Shown: positions 10,596-21,924 of the stretch, one piece after another
Position numbering within the stretch: the first letter of the stretch is position 1
Layout: each line of letters starts with the position of its first letter
NCBI GenBank assembly: GCA_037039685.1
Contig: JAWNGF010000006.1
Location: forward strand, 434,001 to 498,000
Length of the DNA stretch: 64,000 nucleotides
Direction: 5' to 3'
From: Ceratobasidium sp. AG-K
Lineage: Eukaryota; Basidiomycota; Agaricomycetes; Cantharellales; Ceratobasidiaceae
The notes under the pieces: model-generated
Told to the model about the DNA's origin: nothing
What the model saw: only the letters and a program-made list of their open reading frames with translations
Databases searched by the model: none
Position numbers and translations under genes: made by a program

Positions 10596-13500
10596 CTATT
10601 CCGTGACTTTGCCCGATGTGCCCATATCAATAGAAACGTGAGAGTTGCCCTCCGTACCGTTTCCCAAATCTCCAGTTTCAACGGCTAAGTCGCCGGTTCC
10701 ATTCTCCGTATCTCCTATTCCCTGCCCTTCAAGAGCCGTCGGGTCGCCTCCGCTCTCGATTACTTTCCCCCCATCCTTTGTACCATGTGGGAGTTTCTCT
10801 GACACGCTTCCTTCGCAAATCGCTCCCTGGCCGTCACCCGGAGATGTACTTCCCCCCACTCCCGTATCGTCAGTTTTATCCCCGATGGTAGCGCTGCCAA
10901 TATCTGGAACCAGTAGGTCGTTGCCGCTAGCATTCTCGTTGTGGACTGCGGCATTCGAGCCATTCATGCTTGGCGGCCTGTTCTCCGTCTTTGTTTCGAC
11001 TGACTGCGGTCGCCATGATGTAAACGAGGATAGACCTCTTAAGCCTTGTGGAACGTTATGATCTTGCAATTGGTCGTAAATGCGTTCGGAAAGGGGGGTG
11101 TTGCGTGATTGATATACGCACTCCATGAGCCGGGCTGGCCATGCCCCTAAAAGCCTGCTATATACGCTCCCTGATTCCCACTGGACTACCAGTTCGTCGC
11201 CTATACGCCAATGTCGGTCATGTTCGCTTTCGGGGTGACTTTGGTCGTATCTTCTCAGCTGAACTCCTAATCGCTCCCGCTCATCTGCAAGATGGCTGGA
11301 TGTATCGAGGTAGGCGGTGAAAAGTAGCCATAGCTGCCCTAATGCAACAAATCTCTCCTCAGTGTCGCCCTTCTTGAGCATGATTCCCAAGTGGGAAATA
11401 AGGTCACTTTGCTCTACCAGCCGGGTGAGAGTTCGAGAGAGAGTTGGAAAGCGAGAGTCGGATGCTAGTTTTCCCCACTCATGGTCTTGCGGATAACTGG
11501 TTGACCACCAAAGCCGCTGGATTGGCCCAAGTATAAGAAATGGAATGAACGTGCAAGAGGATTTAACCAGTACAAGGCTGAGAGGACTCCGAGTGGCTCT
11601 GAGCACTTCAAACATATCATCTTTTGACTGTTCAGCCGCAGTTCCTCCTTGGTATCCGGCCAAGCAGCCGCTGTATAATGCATGAACGCTAGCCACAGCC
11701 TGGTCCAGCATAGCGTCTCGCACCGGTGAGTCACCGATTGCAGGCTGAGAGGCTTCTGAGTGAACTACTAGCGCCTCTAGTCCAAACATTAACCTCGCCC
11801 TCGGACTCGCCGTCTCCTCTGCATAACATTTTAGCAGTCCACCCACGACGGTTTGCAACAAGCAACGGCTATTCAGATCACCCGGCAGCTCGGTCACCAC
11901 AAGCTTGTGGGATGCGAATACGCATGTGATCGCTAGACTGACAAGAAGCAGGTAACTTGGCTTGGAGACATCGAACTGGGATTCGATAACCCTTGCGCAT
12001 AGTGAGTTCAAAGACGTCACTGTTGAGGAATCAGGTGCAAATGGCAAAAGTAGAGCGGCAGCATTGAGTAATGAAACCAAAGAAGCATCGTGCAGGGGTT
12101 CGTTCTGACCGACGTGCAATTCAAGTCGGTGAGCTATTGAACCAAGCATCTGAGTGGTATCAACATTAGTCGTCTGTGAGTCTCTTCCCAGTAGTTTGAG
12201 GGTGTTGGATGCTGCGGTGTTGCCGATTCGAAGCGCCTCGAGATTTGCTGGGGTAGCATTGAAGCTTCCGCACACAATCGAGGCAGCTACCTGCCTAAGC
12301 AACGCTGTCAGCCACCCGAGGAACAGCATCCATGCACCCTTACTTTTCAGACTCTATGTGCACGTCCCATATTAGCCCCTCTAGCTCGCTCATACCCTCA
12401 TACTGTTCAGCCCCGGAAGTGGTGCCAGTGGCGTTGCCCAGCCGCGCGAGCGCTCGGGAGTACAGGGTGATTATCTTGTCGGTCCGAGTGCTGGAGTTTT
12501 TGTACAAAGTACTCGATGCGAGGCGTCGAAGAATCTCCAATGTGGCATGGCAATCTAGAAGCGGCTGACGGGAGGTTCGGCTTGTAGCGCCTGCTATGGA
12601 CTGGAGGGCTATATCGACGGACTGGGGAACCTCGCAGTTGATGATCAACCAGCTCAGGGCTAGACTTGTTACATCATCCTGCTTATCGCCATCACTGGCA
12701 GCTCGGGCTCCAGGCTTTATGTCCTGCGTATGCCATGCAAGCCCCCAGCTAGCGCTTGCGAGCCGAGACTTCATCGTTTCCTCGGCTGACTCCAGATTCT
12801 CATATTGGTCCGCTAACCATTCGAATGCCACTTTAGCTGGATACCACACAAGATACCGCACAGCCTTGGCCAACGGTATTGCGATTAATTGTAGCAATGG
12901 TACGCTCTGTTCAAGGTACGCGTCACACTGATTGAGAGGACCCTTGAGTGATTTGAAAGGAAAAAGGAGGAAGAGTGGAGCGTAGAGGGACTTCCTGAGT
13001 GTCCACACAAAGGCTAAGGTTAGCGTCAGAGCCATCTGGTAGAGGTTTCGAATTACAGGATGAGACGCAAATAGAGATCCGAGCACAGACGTCGCTTGAG
13101 CTGCACGTCGTGCAATGTCAGTGCGGCATACGCGTGAGATGATGGTCGGGTACGGAAAGTAATCAATCTTGATGGCAGCAACGCTTGACCAGATAAAGAA
13201 TCCAATAGCGGCCCCAGTTACACAGAAGATCGGGATCGCGACCACAACATGCGAGCCAGACAGGTAAATGCACAGACCAACCGAAAACAATACTGTGAGC
13301 TAGTCAGTTACAACTTGCGTCCACAGACGCAGTTCCACTTACAAAGGGCAAGATGTATCAAAGACGGTAGTATCGTTAGCAGCTCCGACATCTTCCACTT
13401 CTCAATCATGTCCCACTTTCGTTGCCGCCGGCACATCTGCGAGTGCGGGTGTCCGGTTCGACCACTCATGAACGAGTGGCACCAGTCTTTGGCCAGGATC

Positions 13501-14333
13501 GCGATGAACGATGTGGCAAGAGAGAGTCCGAGAGACAGATACCAAAGGACGTTTACGCATACAGCTTCCCGAGAGGGGGTAAACTCCGCTGGGTTGCTGG
13601 AGGGTGTAGGGATGGACCCTGTTGACTGCGTGCCGTTTGCGATCGCGGAAAGGGTCTGAGAGATGACCAGCAGACTCTGGGCCGACTGTTCAGCCGGGTC
13701 GGGCTGGAGCAGCTTCGTGCTCTCGATGAGAAACCTACAAAGGTGTGATAGGACGTTAGCGCTCCTATTTTGTATCGTTGAACGAGCTTGGGTTACGCAG
13801 TCGATATCGCGGAGAACAGTGCGGCCTATAAAGATAATCAGAACGAGGTCATCGTTGCTCGTACGCGATGCATGCTCACGAATACTACAAACGATTAGCT
13901 ACGGTCTGATGGGCACGAAGTGGCTGAGTACATACTTAGTATCACGTCTGTTGATCTAAACAACATATCGTAAGCAAGCGCGCTCCCTGTCGCTACTTTA
14001 CTTCGTCTACTTACTCATTCCATCCGTTGACGAGTTCCGTGTCATGTTTGTCCGCCTCATCGACATATACCTTCCAGACGCGTGCATCCTTGTGAAGCTC
14101 GGTGCCATACTCGTCGAATTCGGCTAGTGGGTCGGGTGCTGGTGTCTACAACGCAGACGGCCTTAGCTTAGAAGTTGCTCGGTGAACAAACAACGAACAT
14201 TGTAAGTTGCCGCGCTATGTCCAGAGTCGAGCTGGTTATGAGCTGGTGCTTGAGCTCCAGGATTCGGACCCGGCAGTTGCCCGGACTCTGGCCCCCCCGA
14301 TGGGCCAGGATGATCCGTGAGCTGAAAAGACAT
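10596..14333 (-). CDS. DUF6535 membrane protein, unit 1 copy
   Basis: Minus-strand exons 14333-14199, 14145-14015, 13955-13936, 13884-13880 (5 nt), 13825-13797, 13734-13343, 13292-12344 and 12294-10596 total 3,360 nt, giving 1,119 residues. The N-terminal half matches the DUF6535 pattern: EFDEYGTELHKDARVWKVYV, then WNESTDVILIFAALFSAIST, then a membrane pair around VLWYLSLGLSLATSFIAILA, and a second pair around VGLCIYLSGSHVVVAIPIFC. The microexon TATTC supplies Ile-Phe inside the first membrane helix. The long C-terminal region is helical and then Gly/Thr/Glu-rich without an identified domain. DUF6535 proteins are expanded in agaricomycetes; their role is unknown to me. The unit 2 copy at 27200-30959 has exactly the same exon lengths. 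Confidence 0.88.
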
Positions 14334-14870
14334 GGTTAGATCGTGCCCAAGGCAAATCGGCTACGCGCCGATGGTACTAGACGCAGAGCCGGCGACAGAC
14401 TTGCCGTTTGAACCCCAGTGCTCTGAAGTCTAATCGGTCTGTGGCTGCCGACGTAGGCATATTTCTTCTTTCTTGGTATGAGCACTAGTCGACGCATGGT
14501 GAGATGAGAGTTTAGTTTACAAAATCCGTGAGGTGTGGGTGCGGCTAAGTGACACGAGGCACTATTCGGTTCCTGTCAGTCCAAGCGCTTGCAACGAAAG
14601 TCATCACCTCTTCCAAAGAAAAAACCGCGCTTTATCAATATGCTTATCATTACCGAGTCCGCATCGTATTTTCGGCCGTACAATCTTGGCTATCTGGGTG
14701 TGTCCACGGCGCTCAAGCCGTTGGATGCGAGGTCCGAGAAAACTTGAACCAAATGTATGCGTACCGGGATATACGTGTTTGATGTGGCTCGCCTTGAGAT
14801 GCTTTGAATTTGAACGTGATGCCTTTCAGAATTCAAGTGCGCAGTAGAGAAGTCGGAACGAGCTAGTTTT
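14334..14870. other. Upstream region of the unit 1 DUF6535 gene
   Basis: No gene seen. It matches about 30960-31300 in unit 2 and should contain the promoter of the DUF6535 gene; I cannot point to a specific element. Confidence 0.5.
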
Positions 14871-16440
14871 ACATGCCATATCCCAATTCAATTGACCACT
14901 TTGACCAAGGGTAACGCCCGAGTCTCGTGCAAACCCACGTCCCTCCCCTCGACTCGTCGGCAGGTAAACTCGCGTGGCTCGGAACTATGGTCAGTTCAAG
15001 GTCAGATCTAAGTCTCTCATTGGTAGAGGTATTGGGGTCAAAATCATGTTCCCGAATCATCTGTAAGATAACAGGACCGGGAGATACCGTCCCGCGTGTG
15101 TTGGTTTCCCACTTATAAGTGGCCCACGGGCCACCCCGGTAAATGAACTGCAATGTCCTTATTTGGGATGACAACATTACGATTTGATCGATTCCTTCGC
15201 CAGTGATACGAGTCTAGTGGGTTTTACACATCTTAGGTAATTAGATTGCACAGGGCATCAATTGGTGAGAGCATATTCATACAGGTCCCCTGCACAGCGC
15301 CAGTACGACCACTCAGACCCGCAGATTACTCGCTAGTTCACAGTCAATTACACTCACGCGACCATATTGTCCGGTCTCCCACACTCGGTGCAGTGGAGAA
15401 TTTTCATGGTCCTCTTCCCGTCCAGCAAGTGTAACAGGATTCCATACACTTATCCATCGACCACCCTGTATCCCACCACGCTACGCTTAGTCCCGATATA
15501 CATCCTCCTCATGTTGTCCACGCGATTCCTGGAGGTAGGCACAGGGTATCCGTGGCCCAGACTCATGGTGGCAAGTGCATAGTTGTATTCGCAACCGGCC
15601 CCGAATGTTGGACGCCCAACGGGTTCTTGGACGGGAAGGGGCAAGAAGGGCAAGGCGCGCCGACAATGTAGTGGTAAGAAAAGATCTGTGCCCGGAGGAT
15701 ATGGGCGTGCGTAGAGCGCTCGGTGAAAACACGTGTTTTTGCGATTGGCGTCTGAGGTCGGAATAGTCGACCACAGATACCGTGACAAAGAACATGGGTC
15801 AAAGGGTCGCGAGGGAGCTAGTCGGTGGTGCGGATACGCTGGCGTGACGCGTATTACGTGCATGTGCGAGGTGGGCCAGGGGCGAGGATGAAGCGGGAGA
15901 ACCGCATGGTGGTGTAGCGTGGAAGGGGTGGTAACCGTTGGGAGAAACGCCACAACTTGAGCAAGCGAGACAGGCGAATGTCCCATGCAGTGACAGATCC
16001 GTCTTGCTGAGACCACCAGTAGACCGTGTAATCATGAATTCGGGCTCGCTAAGGGGAAGATGTGAGATGAGCGATAATTGGAAATCGAGTAGATCGGCAA
16101 CGACGTACCCATGTGTATCGGACGGGTTCGGAGTCGATCAAGCACGGGAGTCGCTCACGATGAACACCCCAAAGCAAAGATGATCGCCTGTAGCGAAGGC
16201 ATATTCCAGCCCGGGGGAGAAACAGAACCTAGGACGAATTAGATCATACATGCATGGGAATGAGGCGACGCACCACGATTTGCCGGTGCGCATACCCCGG
16301 CAGACCCAACAGACCCATCTATCCCACTCCTTGCTACTTGCCGACTCGCAGGCGTCGAAGCCGAGTGCACGAATATCATCATCGCTAGTGAACACAATTA
16401 CGTGGGCTGACCCAGCTCTGCATCTTTGGTCAGCCGGTCA
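14871..16440 (-). pseudogene. Decayed module shared by units 1 and 2 (unit 1 copy)
   Basis: The sequence aligns with about 31330-33070 and has protein-like pieces on the minus strand in shifting frames, such as DGSVTAWDIR near 15990 and ISVWNPVTLAG near 15450, separated by stops. These pieces look vaguely like WD-repeat strands, but this is not secure. A better-preserved relative seems to be the 124-codon frame at 37726-38100 in the inverted-repeat arm. I regard the module as remnants of one gene, identity open. Confidence 0.35.
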
Positions 16441-16883
16441 TTCGTCCAGACAAGCAGTCAGACGGACCATCCACCCTTGCCTCGACGCACATCCAAAGTC
16501 CAAGTCCCAGTCTTCCACCCATGTCGATAGGCCTGGAGGCGCACGGGTACCCGCTGCTGGACCAGTGCTGGACTCTGTTGAACTCTGTCGCTCAGCCTCT
16601 TCCCGCTCTCTCTCGTCATCCCACGCAAGAGTGTCGGTGACGCTGTGTGCGCTCCATCGCTGGCTAGCTGACTGTGAGTTGTTACTTCGTGGTCGAGCAT
16701 GTGGTTTAGCCGGCGAGTCTTCTGCCTGGAACAAAAAGTCGTCATCCTGCAGACAGTCAGTCCACGTTCATTCAACTCTACCACCGGCGCGTACCCAGTT
16801 TCCGGCTACCAATAATTAATCAGCTAAATCCAATGCATCCGGTTAATGCACTCACCCTCGTGTCGTTCAGTCGCAACAGACAT
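16441..16883 (-). pseudogene. Truncated 5' copy of the Ser/Pro-rich gene (unit 2)
   Basis: The copy keeps the start (MSVATERHE, exon 16883-16856), the 11-nt microexon at 16795-16805 and the WDDDF coding exon. Homology to the full gene ends near 16478 and the frame runs into a stop in the decayed module. It covers only about 110 of roughly 1,380 residues, so it is a by-product of the tandem duplication. Splice sites remain intact, so it could still be transcribed from the duplicated promoter. Confidence 0.75.
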
Positions 16884-18351
16884 AGCAAGCAGCTTCCCCG
16901 AGCTAATACTCGTCCGTCGGGGTTGTTCGTGATCAAGAACAGGTTGATCCAACACGCGTTCAAAGCGCCGATCCGCGGAAACAAGCGCCGACACCTGGTT
17001 GCCGACCTTGCCTGTTTCAGAGCCCTGTCGATTTCCAGTCGCCAAATACCCAGAACACGTTTGGCAGTGCCGCCCTCAGTTCCGTTTGAGTAGCCTCTCG
17101 TGGTCTGCCTGGCGGGATTGCTTTGAGCGCTGCTGTCTGGGCGCGCGCCTTCCTTTGTTCGTTGGTGTTTGGTCAATCCAGTCGGCCCGACCATCATGAC
17201 GTTCTATATGGAAACGGTTGTTCCTATGTTGGAGTCCGTGTTCAACATTCTGATCGGTAAACCAATTGTTCACACGATCCTGGGTGGTCCTGAAGGGGCC
17301 TGTATCCTTTCTTCCAATCCAACTCGCGAGCGGCCCTTACCCGCCACTTGCCAACCAAGGCCACATAACCCCAAGATCAATGAAAGGCTAGTGGACGAGT
17401 TTCAGTGACAGTGCATGTATGCGACTCTTCATTGTCGTGGTACAGTTCGAATGTATCACTGCTCCCGTTGCTCATCATGACCGAGGTGCCACCCACCACC
17501 TAGCCGCATTTGCCCACCTGCCCAAGGCATCGACCACCGGCCCAGGGTAAATACAATCATAAGTGTCACGGCTGAGGTCGTCAACCCTTTGTTTCACAAC
17601 ACTTGTCTCAGACAAAGCAATATGTTTACCCAGCCAGGATGAAATGTGAAAAACCTAGTCGGGGGCTGCTCCATCCAACAGGTGGCTTTTTTCGTGAAAA
17701 AATTGCCTCCAGTTAACGTCGAGTTGGAATTTTCGACTGGATGGACAAAGACTCGCACGGCATGTTCTTCGAGTGATCGCCAGTCAATTTCAAAGTGTGG
17801 TGGCGCTTGAATACTCTATTTTTCGATCTTTGCGACGTCGATCATTGCCAGGTGTCAACTCGGTTCCTTGGAATGCGCACGAGTGCGTCGCAAAACGTGG
17901 CGCGTCTTGAGCAGAATCCAGGTATATGCATGAGCCGTTTTTCGGCGATTTAGGACGTGGCTCGAGCGCTATGCTGCGCCAAGTTGTTATTGTTTGCACC
18001 AAGTCGAGCCTATCACTACACCGGCGAAACTCCCCAAACCGAACATTGAGGGCTCAGAGAGACTTGGTCTCGGCGTCGCACACGGATGATATACTCAATG
18101 ACACTCGTGAGCAAACATGTCTATGCAATATGGCTCGTTTTTCCCAGCCCCGGGCTACCGCAAGACTCAAAATGATGCATATGTCCTAGTATTCTTGTAT
18201 GGGAGAACCATGGATGTAATTACTGTCTATGCAATGGTCTGATGGCACCCTTTCCAAGTGATACATTTACGAGTGTCTCGATTGAAACACCGGGGTCTGT
18301 GCTCCTGACCGATGTGTCTGGTTGGTATGGGCTAGCTGTGACTAGTGCCAA
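16884..18351. other. Intergenic spacer of unit 2 up to the transposon
   Basis: Near-copy of 8987-10450. No gene is evident. Confidence 0.55.
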
Positions 18352-18353
18352 TA
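18352..18353. repeat. TA target duplication, left of the Tc1 element
   Basis: TA directly precedes the terminal repeat CAGTACCTCACAATATTATA; its partner is at 27049-27050. Unit 1 has a single TA at the equivalent place. Confidence 0.85.
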
Positions 18354-18583
18354 CAGTACCTCACAATATTATACAAACAGACAGTGTTTATTGCATATGT
18401 AAACGATAGCGGAGGATCCAGCCTCCCAATAAATATATAAAATTAGCGGAAGCATAGAACGACATAAGAGGTACATGATGAAAAAAAGAATACATGATTT
18501 GACCAAGAAACGGCTAAGTTATGAGTGAAATAAACATGGGGGTTGACTGTATGATTGTGTGGCGGAAAAAATGTCAAAACTGA

Positions 18584-19392
18584 TTAGTAGAAAATAACAC
18601 CTCCTTTCTCCTTTAAAACCATTGCCATCCTCTTTGGCATGCTTTCAACCAGTTTCTGACAATATTCAGGCTCAATTGCCTCCCATTCAGTCTGCACTCG
18701 CTCCCAGAGCTTGAGGATTCCGCTGGGTGGGTTCTCATAGGTCCCCAGTCGCCTTTTGAGCTCAGCCCACAGATTTTTGATGGGGTTGAGGTCCGGGGAG
18801 TATGCTGGCCACTTGAGCAACTCAATACCATGATCTTCTAACCATTTGAGAGAGTCTCAGGCTTTGTGGGAGCTTGCATTGTCCTGTTGGAAAATCACTG
18901 TCCCCTGCTCCAACCCCAATTGCTCAAGACTCCCGCTCATTTCATCCTGTAAAATCTCTTGATATAATACCTTGTTGAGTGCTCCTTCTATTTTGCATCC
19001 CAGCCCGGTCCCATTATAACCCATGCAGCCCCAGAACATCAAGGAGCTGCCACCAAAATTTCCTGTTGGGATGATCAGGCGGCTAGACGGCCTCTTAACT
19101 CCACTTACCCAGCCCCATTTGATGCCATCCAACCCCAGGCAATTGATTTTTGTCTTGTCTGACCACAGCACTTGTTTCCAATCATCAATTGTCCAGTGTT
19201 GGTGTGCTATTGCAAAGGCAAGTCATGCCTCTTTGGCTTCTTGTGAGAGCTTTGGTTTTTTGACCTTCTTCACAGCCTTCAGACCTGCACTTTTGAGGGC
19301 ACAACAGACGGTTTGAGGATGCATAGTGACTCCTGTAAGATTTGAAAGTAGTTGTGTGGCTTGTATGGCAGAAACCAAATTTCCATGGGTGA
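18584..19392 (-). pseudogene. Tc1-type transposase, C-terminal two thirds (dead)
   Basis: DDE transposase that would cut and join the element ends. The minus-strand frame contains WSDKTKIN (first Asp), IFQQDNASSH (second Asp) and YSPDLNPIKNLW. The third catalytic position lies 35 residues after the second Asp (34 residues between, the Tc1 D34E spacing) but is Lys instead of Glu. Two in-frame TGA codons replace expected Arg codons (KEA-stop-LAF and HKA-stop-DSL). All these changes fit CpG to TpG/CpA decay. The N-terminal part lies at 26505-26710 beyond the chromovirus. Confidence 0.88.
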
Positions 19393-19397
19393 CAATG
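19393..19397. repeat. CAATG target duplication, left of chromovirus
   Basis: CAATG precedes the 5' LTR and is repeated at 26500-26504 after the 3' LTR. Joining the flanks with one copy restores the transposase frame. Confidence 0.9.
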
Positions 19398-19821
19398 TGT
19401 CACAACCTTTTGTTTGCCTCGTTTGTTGCTCTGTTTGGTCTCGTTCTGCTCACCTTGGCGCATTTAGTCGCTATTATGTAAGCCATGACCGCGGGACATG
19501 CTCGCCTGGCTAGCTTCACTTGTTCCTTGTTTTCCATGGACTTGTCACGCCTCCTTTGTTCTGTCCTCGCTTCTCTCGGACTCCTGCTTTCTCCCCTTTG
19601 TCGCATACTCTCTATTGTACATAGCCACGGTAGATAGTACATATACCAGCGACACAAGTCTTGCTACCACAAGACTTGTTCTCTTGTTGTTTTCCCATCA
19701 CTCATTGCGTGACTCACTTAGGCCTTAGTTGCCGTCCATTCGACCTTTGCCGTCATCCCAACCCCCCCCTTCTCACTGCCTGTGGAGTCTCAGCCTCCAT
19801 GGTTTGGTTAGGGTTGTGACA
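19398..19821 (+). repeat. 5' LTR of the chromovirus
   Basis: 424 bp, TG...CA ends with inverted TGTCAC/GTGACA. It differs from the 3' LTR by only about a dozen bases, mostly C/T or G/A, so the insertion is fairly recent. Confidence 0.93.
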
Positions 19822-20471
19822 CTAGAACAAGTCTTTTTGCCTTCATTGCGGATACAGCCTTTGTTGCTGTCGGAACCAGGTTTATGATCACCGGGTTATC
19901 TCTGAGCACTGCACACCCTTCACCATTGATAGCTAATACCCCTATCTCTCCCCTGCATCATTTACATGTCAAGGCATATTGCAGCTCGCATCCATTAGCA
20001 CGTTGACAACGTCCCCTATCCTCTGATATCACTGAGCCGTTGCCACCTAATCAGGAAGCGCCACTCATATATTCTATTGGAACAAGGACCTCTGACACTT
20101 TTTGCCTTGAACCTACCGTCGACTAGGTTCCCCCTTCTATCTATCTCTACCCAGGGGACTTTTCATTTTTGATAATCAACACTACTAGCCATAATTGGTC
20201 GCAGCGCACCAGGAAGCGCACTTATTATAGCTCATGTCGGTTTACCCACAGGGGGAATTGGTTTCAGGACGCATCAGTAGAACTTTTGGCCTAGGACGCT
20301 CAACATCCCAGATTCCAAGTGCAACCAGCATCATGTCAGGCGAGACAGGGACCTCTCGATCGGATCCTACAGTTCAGGGAACCAAGCCGTATCAAGTATC
20401 ATTTGGTGTAGTGGCCCCAGCGGCTACATTGTCGCCACCCAACGCAAACCAATCAAGCGCTCCTCAATACT
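19822..20471 (+). other. Chromovirus leader region
   Basis: Sequence between the LTR and the long gag frame. A short open frame at 20234-20533 overlaps the gag start in another frame and may be its original N-terminus, now shifted. I could not name a primer-binding tRNA. Confidence 0.5.
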
Positions 20472-21595
20472 ATGCAAAACGATATGGACATTCTGATTTG
20501 CCAGGCTGGGGGACGCGCTTATCAGCCTGGTAACCAAGGAAGAGGAGGAAATCTCAACGCATCGCAACCTCTGGGTGGGGCCCCTCTTAATCAACAAGCA
20601 CTAGGAAGGTCTATTGGGCGATTTACACTTGGTCCAGCCCCCGCGGCTCCACCTGCCACTAGCACTACACCTGCTGCCCCCCGGACTTCCAAGAAGAGTT
20701 TGGCCAGCAAACCCCCTGAGTACAACAGCAAACGCAGTCAGAAGGCTAGGGACTTTACCTTTGCCTGCAACCTCTACATCAGTACCTCGGACCTGCGTTA
20801 TGATACAGTGGATCAGCAGATCCTCTTCATCATTTCATACCTGAGGGGGGAAGCCAGGGAATGGATTTGTCCTTTCCTTGAGCAGGAAATGGCTGGTGTC
20901 CCTCAACCAATCCTTAACAACATGACCCTCTTTGAAGAAGCCTTTGAAGAGGCCTTTGGCAAGGTAGAGCAAGCAGAAGTTTACCGGCAGAAATATCGAA
21001 ATCTGAAACAAACCAAGTCGGTGGTCAATTATATTTCAAATTTCCGAACTTATTCCAGTGCTCTGGGCTACAATGAGACTACCCTCAAAGACAATTTTTA
21101 TGCTGGCCTCAAGGACAAAATCCAAGATGTCATGTCAATTCAAAACATTGATCGCCATGTTGTTACCCTCACACAGTTAATGAATCATGTGTCTAGGATT
21201 GACGCAAACCTTATTGCACAAAATTTGGAGAAAAAGGCCAAGGGCCCGGAGAAGGCGACACCAAGCAGAACCTTCAAAAAGGTGACCACGAGCGCAACAG
21301 CGCAGAAGACGGAATTCAAGGAAGGGACAAGATTTACACCATGGGACCAAAAGGCGCAACCAGGGGACAAATTACAAAGATTGGCAAGAACAAGAAAGGG
21401 TTCAAGATTCCTACTATCAAATGGGAAGACGGATCTGAAAGCGAACTTCCATTCCCCTACCTACACTTAAACACTTGCACGGTGGCAGGAGTTGAGGTGG
21501 CAGCGTCCAGCAGTTCGGAACTCACCTGTTACTGCTGTCAAAAGAAGGGTCATCATCAGCAAAAACCCGCTGGGATATGGAGTGATTTAGAGTGA
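20472..21595 (+). pseudogene. Gag of the chromovirus (frame-shifted, MITE-interrupted)
   Basis: Structural capsid protein of the element. The frame to 21470 carries the retrotransposon gag domain (around LRGEAREWICPFLEQEMAG and YRNLKQTKSVVNYISNFRTY). Near 21340 the coding signal moves to another frame and continues to a CCHC zinc knuckle at about 21530-21556, CYCCQKKGH. The knuckle is interrupted by the MITE at 21554-21800; its last Cys is found just after the MITE (IAKNC). Both the shift and the insertion make the copy nonfunctional. Confidence 0.8.
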
Positions 21596-21800
21596 TTTCA
21601 GGAAAGGACTATGCTTACAGTGGTTTGGAGTGCTTTCAAGCCATTTCATTTCCGCCAATTCGGATTTCAGGGTCTTTGGAGTAGCGGAAATAGGAGCCCC
21701 TGAATTTGGAGTGCTCCAAAGCGGTCCAAATCACTCAAAGCATAGTCGGTTTCCCATATCACTTCAAAGCACTCCAAATCCTGGCGGGTTTTTGCTGATG
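21554..21800. mobile_element. MITE inside the gag zinc knuckle
   Basis: 247 bp with terminal inverted repeats CATCAGCAAAAACCCGC...GCGGGTTTTTGCTGATG and more inverted similarity inside (GGAGTGATTTAGAGTG versus CACTTCAAAGCACTCC). AT is duplicated at 21552-21553 and 21801-21802. Removing the MITE and one AT gives an uninterrupted CX2CX4HX4C knuckle, which confirms the exact ends. No coding capacity. Confidence 0.88.
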
Positions 21801-21924
21801 ATATTGCCAAAAATTGCGTCATCAAAATAGCTGCTTTGGAGGAAGTTTCTGATGAGGAATTGGGAAAAGGCAGTGTCTGAAGGGAGCATCAGGCGCCCTG
21901 AAGACAGAATTAGATTGTGTTGCT

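Larger units (their letters stand above)
8572..16440. repeat. Tandem unit 1 (about 7.9 kb)
   Basis: From about 8572 the sequence matches 16478 onwards, and from about 14870 to 16440 it matches about 31300 to 33070. The unit contains the 5' part of the Ser/Pro-rich gene, a spacer, a DUF6535 gene and a decayed module. Its left side continues into the full-length Ser/Pro-rich gene, so this is probably the ancestral copy. Boundaries were judged by eye. Confidence 0.8.

Noticed and set aside
10645..11061. Plus-strand frame rich in Pro/Ser opposite the DUF6535 tail (and its counterpart at 27249)
   Set aside because: Antisense shadow of the repetitive Gly/Thr/Glu tail; it is not independent of the minus-strand gene.
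14549..14782. Possible small gene upstream of the DUF6535 gene
   Set aside because: The frame is not conserved in the corresponding part of unit 2.
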